Assembly (NCBI GenBank): GCA_029961685.1
Contig: JARWKL010000010.1
Coordinates: forward strand, 3,720,001 to 3,784,000
Reading direction: 5' to 3'
Source of the DNA: Aristolochia californica
Taxonomy: Eukaryota; Streptophyta; Magnoliopsida; Piperales; Aristolochiaceae
DNA length: 64,000 bases
The translations under genes were made by a program, and so were the position numbers. Below the pieces are notes generated by a model. That model did not search any database and had not been told where the DNA came from. It saw only the letters and a program-made list of their open reading frames with translations. Of this stretch, positions 43,619 to 56,727 are shown one piece after another (within the stretch, counting starts at the first letter, position 1; every line of letters begins with the position of its first letter).

Positions 43619-46290
43619 AACACATTAAAGAAGGTTTTGATATAAATCTTCTCCTACATAAAACAGACATACATAGTAAAATCAAGGGAAGAAAGGTAAA
43701 AAGCTTTGTTGCATTTTTTTATCACAATTTTGGAACCAAATCACAAAATTTGTCATCTCAACCAATTTCAATAGCTTAATTATGTTGAATGCTTAACCTG
43801 ATTTCCTTTGTAATTAATCTAAAAAGTTATAGTTGTGTAACAAAGAAAGTCCTAATGCACTTCCATCTATTGAATTGTCATTCATTCAATAATTTCTTGT
43901 CACATATTTGTATGTTTAATTTTGTAATATGATTTAAATTTTTTATATGTTACCTTTGTGGTTCTCTTTGTCTTGTGTGCATTGTAGGGAGAATGAATAA
44001 CATCAATTTATACTGTTTTGTTTGTTTTCTCTTTGAATGGAGGGGAAATGAACAATTGTCTTAGTATGGCGATACAAAGTCAATTGTTAGTTGAACTTAA
44101 AAAACTGATAGAGGCAAATCTTTTATTCAGGAAAAAATTGGTATTTTCCAATTTGAGAGCATCAAGATTGAGAACCTTATATAACCAAAGAAAAAATTAT
44201 TCTAGCATATATGAGTACGATTGTGAGATTTATTTATAATGTTTAATGTTTTTAACCTATTAAATAGTAAAGGTTACTATTTGTAACATTTATTTTTGTA
44301 GGAACTTAAATATGCTTTCGTTTATATTAAATACCTTTTTGGTAGTTTAAACTAGTTGTTAAGGAATAGTCCCACATGGATTAATTAATACAAATATCTT
44401 GAGTTTATTAATTGATAAAAAGGCATCCTAAGGTGGCTAGTCATTTTGGGATGGGCCTTGGACCCAACTTAACTTAGTATCAGAGCAAGTACTCATATGT
44501 GGACCTGCACCTAAACTATTTACTTGTAGAGCCACAAAAGAGGGTCTTGACCTAAACTATCTACTTGTAGAGCCACAAAAGATGGCCTACACCTAAATTG
44601 CCTACTCCTAAATTATCCACAAAAAAAGGGCCTACATGTGAGGGGGAGTGTTAAGGAATAGTCCCGCATGGATTAGTGAGTACAAATATCTTGAGTTTAT
44701 TAGTTGAGAAAGAGGCTTCATAAGGTGGCTAGTCATTTTGGGATAGGCCTTAGACCCAACTTAACACTAGCAATATCAACTTTGTAAAAATCCAAGAACA
44801 AGCCTAAACATATTTATGAACATTATATGATTTGAACTTCTACAATCTTTATGAATTATGTAGGTGATTCAACGAATACATTATTTTTGTTGAAACTTAA
44901 AGATGTTTTCGTTTATATTAAATACTTTTTCAATAGTTTAAACTAGCAATATCAACTTTGCAAAAATCCAAGAACAAGCCTAAACATATTTATGAATATT
45001 TTATGGTTTGAACTTCTACAGTCGTTAAGAATTATATAGGTGATTCAACAAACACATTAAAGAAGGTTTTGAAATAAGTCTTCACCTACATAAAATGGAC
45101 ATGCATAATAAAATCAAAGGAAGAAAGGTAAAAAGCATTGTTGCATCTTTTTATAACAATTTTTGAACCAAATCACAAAATTTGTCATCTCGACCAATTG
45201 CAATGGCATAACTTAGTATCACTCTTTAATTATGTTGAATGAAGGGAAAATGAACAATTCTCCTAGTATGGTGACACAAAATTAGTTGTCAATTGAACTT
45301 AAAAAACTGGTAGAGGCAAATCCTTTATTCAAGAGAAAGATGGTATTTTCCAATTTGAGAACATCAAGATTGAGAACTTTAATTAACCAAAGAAAAAAAT
45401 GTTATAGAATATATGAGTAGGATTGTGAGATTTATTTCTAATGTTTGTTGTTCTTAACTTTTGCAAAAATCCAAGAACAAACCCAAATATATTTATGAAC
45501 ATTCTATGGTTTGAACTTCTACAATCTTTAAGCATTATGTAAGTGATTCAACGAACACATTAAAGACGGTTTTGATATAAGTCTTCTCTTACATAAAATG
45601 GACATGCATAGTAAAATCAAGGGAAGAAAGGTAAAAAGTTTTGTTGCATCTTCTTATAACAATTTTGGAACCAAATCACAAAATTTGTCATCTCAACCAA
45701 TTTCAATTACTTAACTCAATATCATTCTTTAATTATGTTGAATGTTTAACATGATTTCATTCGTAATTAATCTAAAAAGCTATTGTGGTGTAAAAAAGAA
45801 AGTCCTAATGCACTTCCATCTATTTAATTTTTATTCATTCGATAACTCCTTGTGACATATTTGTAAATTTAATTTTGTAATATGATTTTAATTTTTTATA
45901 TGTTACCTTTGTGGTTCTCTTTGTCTTATGTGCATTGTAGGGAGAATGAATAACATTAATATAAATTATTTTGTTTCCCTTATCTTTGAATGGAGGGAAA
46001 ATGAACAATTGTTCTAGTATGATGACACAAAATTAGTTGTTAATTGAATTTAAAAAACTGATAAAGCAAGTCATTTATTCAACAAAAAGTTGGTATTTCC
46101 CAATTTGAGAGCATCAAGATTGAGAACCATAATTAACCAAATGAAATTTTGTTATATAATATAAGAGTAGGATAGTGAGATTTATTTCTAATGTTTGTTT
46201 TTCTTAACCTATTAAATAGTTATGCTTACTATTTGTAACCTTTATTTCCATAGGAACTTAAATATGCTTTTGTTGATGGTCATTCCAATT
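43619..46290 (+). repeat. Degenerate tandem array, about 1-kb units with deletions
   Basis: The block beginning 'acacattaaagaaggttttg' recurs at about 43620, 45055 and 45557. Each copy is followed by the same ordered segments: 'gggaagaaaggtaaaaag', 'caaatcacaaaatttgtcat', 'tttgaatggagg' with 'aaatgaacaatt', and 'gagcatcaagattgagaac'. Units differ by internal deletions and a partial duplication (44310-44880 versus 44890-45050). No open frame is conserved between units, so it is non-coding. It is interrupted by a TRIM at 44357-44766. Confidence 0.7.
44357..44766 (+). mobile_element. TRIM element inserted in the tandem array
   Basis: Terminal direct repeats begin TGTTAAGGAATAGTCCC at 44357 and 44649 and end in CTTAAC(A). 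The primer-site-like TAGTATCAGAGC follows the first and the purine tract gagggggag precedes the second. Flanks are CTAGT (44352-44356) and CTAGC (44767-44771), a 5-bp target duplication with one change. The neighbouring repeat unit at about 44938 has the uninterrupted sequence tttaaactagcaatatc, i.e. the empty site. Confidence 0.85.
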
Positions 46291-46549
46291 GCCAGTTTTT
46301 TAAACTAGGCTTCAAAGCATAACAAAAACGATTCTATGGGTTTTTAACAAGTTTAAAACATCGATATGCATAAGAAAAACTTGATTTGAAATAAATATGC
46401 CCTAAAGTTCCAAATACTCTTGTGTACCTCAAAATCGGTTGTTTTGGTGCTATCGCTTACTTGACTAGAGTTTTTGAGACTTTTCTATATATATCTTAGA
46501 CTCTAATCTTTAAGCCTTCGTTTCTTCGCTTAAGGGTGCTTTTTCAAGG

Positions 46550-48010
46550 TGACTTGACACATGATTTGTGTTGACCTTGGTTGACTCTCATCCATATTTG
46601 ATGATAAAAAAACTTAATAGTGCTAACAATTTTAAATCTAACATTTCATATGTTTTTCCTTCAAGATACACAAAAATCAAGGTCTTGACAAAAGAACTAG
46701 CAAATGCATCCCAAGACCTCAAGCTCGATTCATGTCTTATGTCATCTAGAAGAAGCACCCACAAGTGAAGAAATAATGACTTGAAGATTAAAATCCAAGT
46801 TGTATAGAAATGGCTCTAGAACTCTAATCATGTAAGAGAACTGCATAAAAACTTCAAATTTTAGTTACAAATGAGTTTTTTGGAGCTTAAGGACATATTT
46901 CATTTTAAACATATTTTTTTATGCATATAAATGTTTTGAACTAGTTAGAAGTCATTAGGATCGATTTCATCATGCTTAGGAGCCTAATTTAGAAAACTAG
47001 ATGTCATGACCAATCTTTATATGGTAATGATCAATCATCTAGATTGCAATCTGGCACAAAATATATAGGTTGATTGATTTGACAAACAAAACTTTACCAA
47101 AATAAGCTATGAAGCATGATCGATCATTTTCACTAGACTGATCTATCATCCATGTCCAGGCATTAAAAATTATAAGGCATGATCGATCAAACATGTGTAT
47201 TAATCTATCAGATAGAAGTATGCTAATGAGGGACACAAAGCATGATCATTCATACACAATGCATTGATCACATATACGTAATCTTGAATAGGCATAACAT
47301 CACCACATGATCGATCAATTGGGGTTGAATGATTGATCAATTTAAGTTTTCTAAAAGGACAAACATGCATTGATAGATCAGTTAGCCTAAAATTTGGTAA
47401 AAATATAGTTGTTACACACGATCGATTGATCATACCTTTCCATTGAGTTGAGTTGTCCAACTTTTTGTAAATAGACATAGTTTTTCAAGGGAAAGTTATA
47501 AATACCCAACCAAACATGCTTGAGAGCATTCATTGAGCATTTATTTGCAAACCTTTTGTATTCAAAGCCATTCTCACTTGAAACTCGACCCAAATCCATT
47601 TTTGAGAGAAGAAATTAAAATTGGAAAAATCCACCATCTCACTCCAAATTCACTTTCAATCGTGCTTCAAAGTTGGAGGCTTGGAAATCTCTAAAGGAGA
47701 AGGATGCCTCTCCATCAAATTCAAGGGTGTAAGGTCTTATGCTTTTGTACTTCTATTTTTTTACTTCTTAGGTTGATTTAGAACCTTCGATTATAAACAA
47801 AAGAGCTAGTTAGAGTTAGAATCTAGCGTATTAACCTTAGGGTTAACTGTTGTAAATCATGTATTTGATTATACACATGGCTTAAAAGAGAGCCAAAATC
47901 TCATTTGTATAAATTAAAGGTAATATAGTAGATTAGTGGAATATATCAAACAAGGGTTACTGGGCGGTAAATACCACAAGACATTGAGTGTGCTAAATTG
48001 TAAGCAAGTA
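46550..48010 (+). repeat. Palindrome-bearing LTR-like repeat, copy C
   Basis: Start block near 46595 (gatgataaaaaaacttaata), 'cttcaagatacacaaaaatc' near 46662, TGATCGATCA-type boxes at 47010-47440, TATAAATA at 47497-47504, 'gagagccaaaatctc' near 47888, and an end around 'gggttactgggcgg' (about 47970). Same orientation and spacing as copies A and B. Confidence 0.55.
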
Positions 48011-48134
48011 ACCCTTGCATTATCATCAGAAAAAGCATGTCATAAATTTCTACTTACGTCCCTGAAAAGCCTCTATGGCTAAGATTGAGTTGTGTACACA
48101 ATACCTAGTACTAATGTAAAGACATTTGTTGGCT

Positions 48135-48300
48135 ATTGCTACTAGTGTAACTCCCTTTGTGGTTTAAGCTTGTGTAGCTTAGTTGAACTTTTGTAGATCC
48201 CTTTGTGCGTTTAGGGTTGTATAGCGTGGTTGAACTATTATGGATCCCTTTTCTAGGTCTAGCTTGTGTAGGCTAGTTGCAATATTATAAGTTCTTTTGT
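48135..48300. repeat. Short degenerate tandem repeat, period 46-47
   Basis: Three units starting with ccctttg/cccttttc at about 48153, 48199 and 48246, each containing a 'tgtgtag(c/g)' and 'agttgaact'-like stretch. Function unknown. Confidence 0.55.
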
Positions 48301-50432
48301 CGGCAATTGATATGATTTGATTTTTGTAGATATTTGCTTTGCAAGTGTTGCTAAGTCTTTTCATTAAAAAAGTGAAATATAATGTGTAGTGTAGAGATAC
48401 CTTGAGAGAGGATTAATAACCTTAAACCCCCTTGTGTTTTATTGCAATGATTTATTGGTGTGTTTTTAATTGCTCATGCATTGAAGTTAGGGTATGTTTT
48501 TCTTGGTAAGAGAAGTCATTAAAGACTTAAATTGAGCAAACAAAATTTAAACTCTAATATTGTGTGCATAAACTTTTTGAAAACCTCCTCTCTAAGTTTA
48601 TCACTTAGAGACATTACAGGGCTTCCCTTGCTAAAAAAAAAATATGTGGGAAAAGGGATTCCTTTAGTCATCCCCCCATGTAAAACATAAGTGAGGGAAG
48701 AAAGGTTTCCTTGATTTTTTATTTTATTTTAATTCTTTAAACATCATACCAGGTCGACCGATGGTCAAACTTCGCTGATCCCGTTAAACCAACGAATTTG
48801 TGGGCAAGTCACTTTGTAACATCGGTATAATCACATTATAATTAACCTAATAAATAAAAATATCATGGAGAAGATACTATGTTGTAGTTGAAAACAATCA
48901 TATAGGCTCTGTTAGTGCATTTTCTAGGAAATGTTGAAAAAATATTTCTAGTTGAAATACATTTTCAAGGACTATTAGTGCCTCATGTTTCTTAGAAACA
49001 CTTTTTTTGTTGAAAAATTATTATCAGGAATATCTTACAAATTTTCAGGTAAAATTTTTCCAACCAAGATGGACGAGAAAACTGTATGAAATTTTTTTGA
49101 ATAAGCATTTGATAATTGATGCTATAATACTTTTTCATGATAATTTTGTATTTGATATTTTATTTTACTAAAAATTTATCAGATAAGTTTGGTAATATAT
49201 GAGATTGATCATTAATTTTTATTTATTTTCCCAAAAAGGTACTACCAAGTCCATTTAATTATTCTTATTTTTTTTTTTAAAATTCCATGTAATTTCCTAG
49301 AAAAGGCATATTGAAAATGTGTATCATAGGAAAAATATTTTTAGATTTTTTTGGGATATAATTTTTCAACCAGGGGTACTAACAGGACCTAATAAACGGC
49401 TAAGGTAGGGCATGTTATGTCTGTGTTGTTGTTACTAGTTAGTTCTTAAATTTTCTTCTTTCTTCCTTAGAGTGTCTAAGTTAAACCTCTTTTTTCATCC
49501 ATTTGGGCTCACTCTAACTACCATCTAGAATGGTCAACTTGGACTTCCCTGAACGTGGTCATCAGAAGCTTATTCATCGCCATCGTTAATCGTACCAACC
49601 TAAGTGATCGGTTGGGATCAACTCTTCCAATTTGCAAAATAAAAAAGTCGTTAATCTAACCTATCATTAATTTATAATAATTGATCGTTAATTGAGTGGG
49701 CCTACATTGATTAGTCGAATGAACGTGACCTTGCTTTCATTTAGGTTATTCGTTTGCTTTTTTCTCTCTCTCTCTCTCTCTAGATTGCGAATTTAGTATT
49801 TACATTTCTATTTGCTTATCTTATTCGAGTTCTCGACTCCTGGTTTTTGTCCGTCTTTCTTCTCGTCGACAAAACGCGGTCTCTTATCTTTTCCTCGGCT
49901 CAGAAGAACGGAGAAAACTGTACGCGGAAATTGAGGTAGGGTTTTTACCTTTTGGTTTCTTCTCTCGTCGCTGACGGCGTATCTGTGAGTCAATACCTTT
50001 AACCTTACTTTCTCATTTTCGTTTTCTTTTATTTGGGGGTTTCTGTCCTTGGGTTCTGGTAGTTATAAGGATTGATATATATAGCTTGTGGAAATCGCTT
50101 AGTCCATTGTTAGTTCTTACAGGTTTTCAAAGTCCATCGGTTGAAGGCTATAGCTTTGTTTTGTGGATGCAGTTTGAGATTCTCGTGAGTTTTCTGAACG
50201 ATGGTGTTGGATTATAATCCGGAGCAACACGTAGGTTGAGCTGTTCGATTCCGTATTTTGTAGAGTTTGGGGTTAGGGTTCCCGTTTGTGCACGTCCGAA
50301 TTGAAGATTACGGTGCGAGGCTAGTTTATTTTTCTTCTCTTTGAAGACTAGGGTTTCTGGAAATAAGAGATTGGACATAGGATAATGTGTATACTCTGCG
50401 TCATTCAGAAGTGGTCTCGGCGTGTTGCCACC
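48300..50432 (+). promoter_or_regulatory. Upstream region and leader of the NST1-like gene
   Basis: 48300-49700 has no recognisable gene (AT-rich). A (TC)n tract at about 49766-49781 and then a leader-like segment follow. Telo-box-like sequences lie in the leader: gtagggttttt near 49934, ggttagggttcc near 50271 and ctagggtttct near 50348. Leader introns are likely but not fixed. Confidence 0.4.
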
Positions 50433-53400
50433 ATGCTTCCGTGGTTAGTGATTCCACTTATTATACTATGGGCCTTATCGCAGCTTCTGCCACCAGGGTT
50501 CCGATTTGAGGTCACGTCCCCACGGTTGGCCTGTGTTTCTGTCCTCTTGGTAACCCTCTTTTGGTACGAAATTTTGATGCCATGGCTATCGGCTTGGCGG
50601 GCACGCCGCAGTGCTCTTCTTAGAGAACGTCGGCGCTTTGAAGCAATAGAGAGGCAAAAGCTTAGGAAAACTGCCACCCGCAGGTGCCGGAATTGTTTGA
50701 CCCCTTACCGGGATCAGAATCCTGGTGGGGGCCGCTTCATGTGCTCCTACTGTGGTCACATTTCAAAGAGACCTGTGTTGGACATGCCTGGCCCTCCCAT
50801 GTTAACCAATAATGGTTTTCTTGGTGATTTGGCTGGCAAAGGTGGAAAGTTATGGAACGGGAAAGTGTGGTCAGAAAACGGTTGGGTTTGCAGCCAGGAT
50901 TGGTCAGAGAATGGCAACTGGAATCCAGGTTCTTCTGGTTACTGGGGAAGCAATGCGACTGCATTTTTTAGTGGGGATGACCGGTGTTTGACAGATAAAA
51001 ACTCAGGTGTATTTGTTTCTTTAAATAAGATGTTGAAATCCTTTTTTATGAGTATTAGATGGCTTTGGAGAAAGGTTTTCTGGATAGGTTCCACAAGGGA
51101 AGATTCTTCTTTAGATAATGAACACAACCGTCATTTGTCAAAAAAAGTTGAAAATGGTGCACATTTACCTGAGAGTAAATGGGAGAAAGCACGAAGAAAA
51201 ACTGAAGAGAAAAGGCAGGCAAGGTTGGAGAGGGAATTATTGGAGGAAGAAGAGAGGAAGCAGAGAGAAGAAGTTGCAAGATTAGTAGAGGAGCGAAGAA
51301 AAATGAGGGATGAAAAATTGGAGTTAGAGAAAGAGCAAAATAAGGGCTTAGCTGCTCCAGACAAGGAAAAAGACAATAGGAGAGAAACAGAAAAGAGAAG
51401 GCAGGAAAAAAAGAAAGACAAGGATAAAGGATCCAGCAAGAGTAATTCTGATTGTGAGGAGCTTGAAAAGAATCCTGGGAAGGAAATCGATAGAAAGCGT
51501 GACTCGGACAAGAAGAGTGAGAGTGAAAGGCGGGATTTCCATAAAACTGTATCAGAAAATGTTCGCATCCATGGGTCAGATACCAACCATGGTGTAAAGA
51601 GCAATTCGAATAATTTCACCCGGACAGGAGGTGGTGGTAGTAGGTACTTTGATCGGGTCAAGGGGTCTTTTTTATCTTCCTCAAAGGCTTTTAATGGTGC
51701 TAACTTTTTTGGTAGGAGCTCTCATACTTCATCTCCAATGACTAAAGTTAACAAATCCAGTGGCTTTGGAGATAATGTGCAAACTTTTACCAACCGGAGA
51801 GATGCGCATTCAGCTGAACTAGTGAGAGCAAAATTTTCTGCATATGGAGATGAGAAGAATACTGAGACTGCTTTACACCGTCTTGTAAGTGCCATTGAAA
51901 CGATTTTCCTGTTTATATGCTTTGACTTCTCTCGCACTACTTTTCAATGACTGATCTACTATTTTCCAGGCGGCCCCTAATATGCCATCACAGCCCGTCC
52001 AGAAGAAATCATGGCAGCAATTATTTACTCGTACTTCCTCTGATACCAATTCAGCATCTCTGAATCAGAATCAATCAGTAGAACTCAAAAGCCCAAAGTT
52101 GCCTGGTCAAGCATCACCTAACAGCCTTTTGGATAGCCAAAATATTTTTGGGTTGCCTGTTCCTTTCTCTGCATCCCCTTTATTAAAGGGGTCAATGACT
52201 ACAAGTGCTACTAACCCAGTAAAGATTGAACGTCAATTTCCTTTAGTTGGGGAACCACTGCGTGATGTTATGCCTGAAGAGGCTGAACTTTTTGAGGATC
52301 CATGTTATGATCCTGATCCAGTTGCTTTGCTAGGACCTGTCTCTGAGTCACTTGATAACTTCTCTTTGGATTTTGGATCTGGATTTGTGCCAAGAGGAGG
52401 AGCCCATGTTCTCAAGAATGTCTCTTCTGGGACAGAGGTAAGCAGGCCTTCTCCCATTGAGTCCCCCATGTCAAGGTTGCGAGTTGCTGAAGAGAAGCAC
52501 ATTGGCTCTGGAATACTTCCATCCACCCCAAAGTCTCAAGATCCACATACTTCACCTAATGATGAATCTAGTAGAACTCATGAGCAAGGGATGTGGCAAA
52601 TGTGGAGCTCACCTCCACTTGGTCAGGAAGGACTTGGCCTAGTAGGTGGTGCAAGTTGGCTGTTCCCCCTTGGGCAGAGCAAGCCTAACCATGAAGATAT
52701 TGGCCACCCCACTGGAGCACATAAGCCAGTAGTGTCGCATTTTGCCAAGGACAGCCAAGTGATTCCCAGAACTTGCTCTCCTCAAAAGGTTACTCTTGGT
52801 ACTGGCAATAATGGTGGAACATTCAGCTCCCTTGGACCTGGTTCAAATGATAATGACATTTGGCTTCAAAAGACGGCCTTTCAGCAATTGCCAGGTGAGA
52901 AGGAAGCCCATTATTTGCATCTTAATCCAGGGGAGGATATTTCTCATAAAGAATTGATGTATGAGGGTTCCAGTCAGCCTGCTTTGAGCTGTGATCTATC
53001 TTCAGGCAATTGTTGGTCCAAGTGAGTCCTTTTTTTCATCTTTATGCCTTCATAAGTTTCGATTCATTTCTTTTTAATGTCCTTTCTGTTAAGAGTTATC
53101 TTGGCACATTCAGATGCCTTCCTTTCTCTCTCTCTCTCTATTGCTCTTTAGTAATAGTGATTCATTTATAGGCCTTTTGCATCGAATGAACTTCTTATAC
53201 GTAGATGGCATCTGCACTTCTATTTGGTTTGTTGTGTATTTGCAATATATAAGTATGTGTATGTTTGTTTTTTTTGTGATTGATACTATTAGAAGTGTTG
53301 AGAATAATCTTATGGATCTTACATTTGAAAAGTACTATGCTTATTACATGCAAAGAGGCTTTCTAATTTCAATTCATTTTGGGATGAATCTAGACCCAGC

Positions 53401-56400
53401 TTTAAAAAACGATTGAAGTTGATTTGCCCTCCAAGATAAAAGCCATAGGAATTCCATCTTTAACTTGAATCCTGAAGTCTTTTGTTATAAGGTGTCATTG
53501 ATCTTTTCAAACAAATTTTCCTAGTTGAAGAATGGATTTACATTTTGGATGTGTGAAAAGGAGTCTGCTCTCAATTTGAGTACTATAATAACTAATGGTA
53601 TTTGAAGCAAATCTCATCACCCACCTCCAAAACCTGTTCTATGCTTGCATTTTTATCGAACCAAGTTATTTAAGGGGCTTAAGTTAAATTCTCGAGTGAT
53701 TGAATATTATTATTCAAACCAAAACATTTGAAATACTTGATTGAGTGAAACAGTGCAATGGAAGATGACCACAAGTAGGCTCTTAGGCTGAAATCTTTTC
53801 TTGTTCTTTGAGGTGGAATTCAACTTCTCAAGTTGAGGTGATGTTACTTGGAAGAAAATTCAAGGCAGGAATTCAACTTCTCAAGTTGAGGTGATGTTAC
53901 TTGGAAGAAAATTCATATTATACGCAACATGCTTCTCCATTTTGATCTACCCCCAGAATGTGTTTACCTATAATACCATTTCCATGGCCTTTAGCATTTG
54001 GTGTGCTCCCATGTCATGTAGATATGTCTAATGTTTATGAAAATGTTCTTTTGTTTAGTATCCACAAAGACCTAATAAAGTCAAGTTTGTGGTTACACTT
54101 AGGGTTGACGGGTCAAGCATTTCACTCATTGCACTTGGAGTAGACCTTTTCTAAGCATAAACGGATTCTGTGCCCTGTGATTCATAACACTTTTATAAAA
54201 CTAAGGTTTGGGTAAATTGGTGGTTGAAGTATGTGGTAAAGTTCTAGTGATAGCTTGGTATTGTAGGATTTTGCAGAATGGTCAGATACTTGCATCTTGG
54301 TAGTCCTTCCTCCTATTAATAAGAATTCATTCTTTTCCTAACCTCTCTTTTTATAATTGTCTCGTGTTAATGGTAAGACAACATGCTATTTATTTTTCTT
54401 TGTTTGTGCAAGTTCCTATATGTTATATCTGAATAAATATATTGGAAAAGGTGACTATAACTATCCAACTAGCTGATAGAAGAACAGTGTGAGAGCAAAT
54501 GTATTGCTTCACTTAGTGAGTTTGCAAGGTTGTTGTTGTGTGTTGTGAAGACTGCTTAATTTTGTTACCGAAATTGTTTCATGGGGCATGCGGAGAATTA
54601 CTTGTATATGAACGTTATTCAGAAAAAAGAAGTTGTGATATGGCTGTATGATTAGATTAGAAGTGGCTAAGATTCAGTTAGAATGTTGATGAGTCCTTAA
54701 ATGTGGTTAATGGACAGATTGTATGTGATGGAAAGTTGTGGTTAATGGGTCATGCTTTATGAGTTTCAATTAGAAAAGTTCTCTTAGAGGTCACAACTTT
54801 TTTCCACTTTGGGATGCATTGGTATTAGCAACAGAGTGACAAATCTAAACAGCTTGAGGTATAAATCTGCTTTCTGAGCCATAATTGGAGGTTATGAGAG
54901 CATGATTGCAGGAACTGCTCCCCTGCCCCCCTGCTCCCCTTATTCTCCATTTAAGAGAGAAATGTAATTTCATTGGTAGAAAAGAGAACAGATATCAGAA
55001 CACCAAAAACAGGAAATGCAACATGATAAGAGCATAAATCACACTGGACAAGGGACTCCAGTCCTAGCGAGGGTGTTGAACAACTGGTTGGCTGATCCTG
55101 GCTTCTGAACTCCTGAAATAAAAGGAATGTTGTTAGTATTCGTCATTTCATAAATATGTCACTACAGCGTGATGTGGGAGCATTGTCTTGAGGCCAAGTT
55201 CCTGACTTCCAACTGACCTTGAGAAGCATGAAGTGTACTGATCTCCCTTTATAATGCAAATAAAACTTGTGCTGTCTCGCTGAGGCTCCGGTTTACCATG
55301 AATATTTGTCGAGTTTTGGTTGAGCCAGCCATCAGATGAAGTTGTCCAAAGGATAGTTGTCACTATTTCCTGCTGTCACGAAATATTCAGCTCACGGAGT
55401 TGTTAAGATTGGCTGCTGCCTGCTTAAGATGTTGGATGAATTTTTAAATAACTTCTTTCCTTGTCTTTTTCCTCTAAGAGGTTCTTCTATCCTTTTCCTC
55501 TTGTAGAGAACAAGCTCCCACCACCATTCTCAGTCTGTAAAGAGCCCTTTTATACTCAAGAGATGCACACCAAGTGATTGAGTTTTCAAAAGATGTTAGG
55601 AATCAACAATAGAAACAACATTTTAACAAAGATTTCTAAGTAGAGTGGGCAATGAAATTATCAAATAATATATGGTTGCTTCCACATCCACACGTTTTGC
55701 ATGCTCTAGTCCACGGCATCTTTTATCAAGCTGATAAAGAATATGAACTATCCCTTTAAAATGGAGCAAGCAGTGAGTGGGCTTTCTTGGCCCTTGAAAC
55801 TCAGTGAGATTGTGCATGAATGCCTGGATCATAGTTTAGGAGTCCATGTAGAAGGGAGACTTGGAATTGCCTAGTTGAATTTTCTCTATCTCACTAGTTC
55901 TTTACCATGGGCACTTGTCTTATGGTTCTTAGAGGAAGGAGACAACCTCTCTCAAGGGCCTTATCATTCTTTACATTTTGTATTTTTCTCTTTGCCCTTA
56001 AGCTAGGATTGATGATTCTCTCCTCATATAAATGGATTAATACTGCCATTTGAAAATTTAGGTTTGTAAAACCAATTTGAGGCCTTTTTACGAAGTCTAT
56101 CTGCTTCCTCTAATGCATTCAAGCTGGCGGGGAATCTTGCCCTCTTGCACTAGTGGCATAGGATACATGGGGTGGGGATGGGATGAGGAAGAAAAAGTGA
56201 TGAGGGGATTGGGTGGATTTTACTATCTTATTTTCTTCATTTAAGAAAATACACAAATTACAATGATATTAAAAGAGAGCAACTTTAAAATCCTCAACAC
56301 TTGGTGCATGAAGAAAGAAGAAAGTCCTCAAGCCTGTAAAGTTGAAGAATCGTGATGCTTTAGAGTCTTAAATGAAGGAGTTAAACATATGATCTAGGTT

Positions 56401-56678
56401 AAGCAACACCAAACTGAAAGAAAAACCTTAAAAAGGGGAGGTGAATGGTGGGATTTTTCTTTGGCATCACCCAACATAAATATAGTCATTTCTTAGTGTT
56501 CGTCTTTACCATTTTGTTATCTTTCTTCTTGTACCAAGACTACCTAAAACTGTCTTCCTAAGTGTTCCCCTAGAAATAGAGGATTGGAAGATTTGTTTCC
56601 CGTCTGTTTTCGCAAAAATATCTTTGTTGCTTTCTCTCTCTCTCTCTCTCTTTTTGAAAATGCAATTTTTTGTTGAAC

Positions 56679-56727
<49 letters not shown>

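Noticed and set aside
50385..50432. Upstream in-frame ATG of the NST1-like gene as the start
   Set aside because: Weak context, and it would place a charged segment before the hydrophobic N-terminus; the ATG at 50433 has a strong context and a normal family start.
51131..51661. 176-codon minus-strand open frame inside the NST1-like gene
   Set aside because: It is the antisense of a Glu/Lys/Arg-rich coiled coil, which yields Ser/Leu/Phe-rich frames without stops. The plus frame has conserved domains and splice sites.
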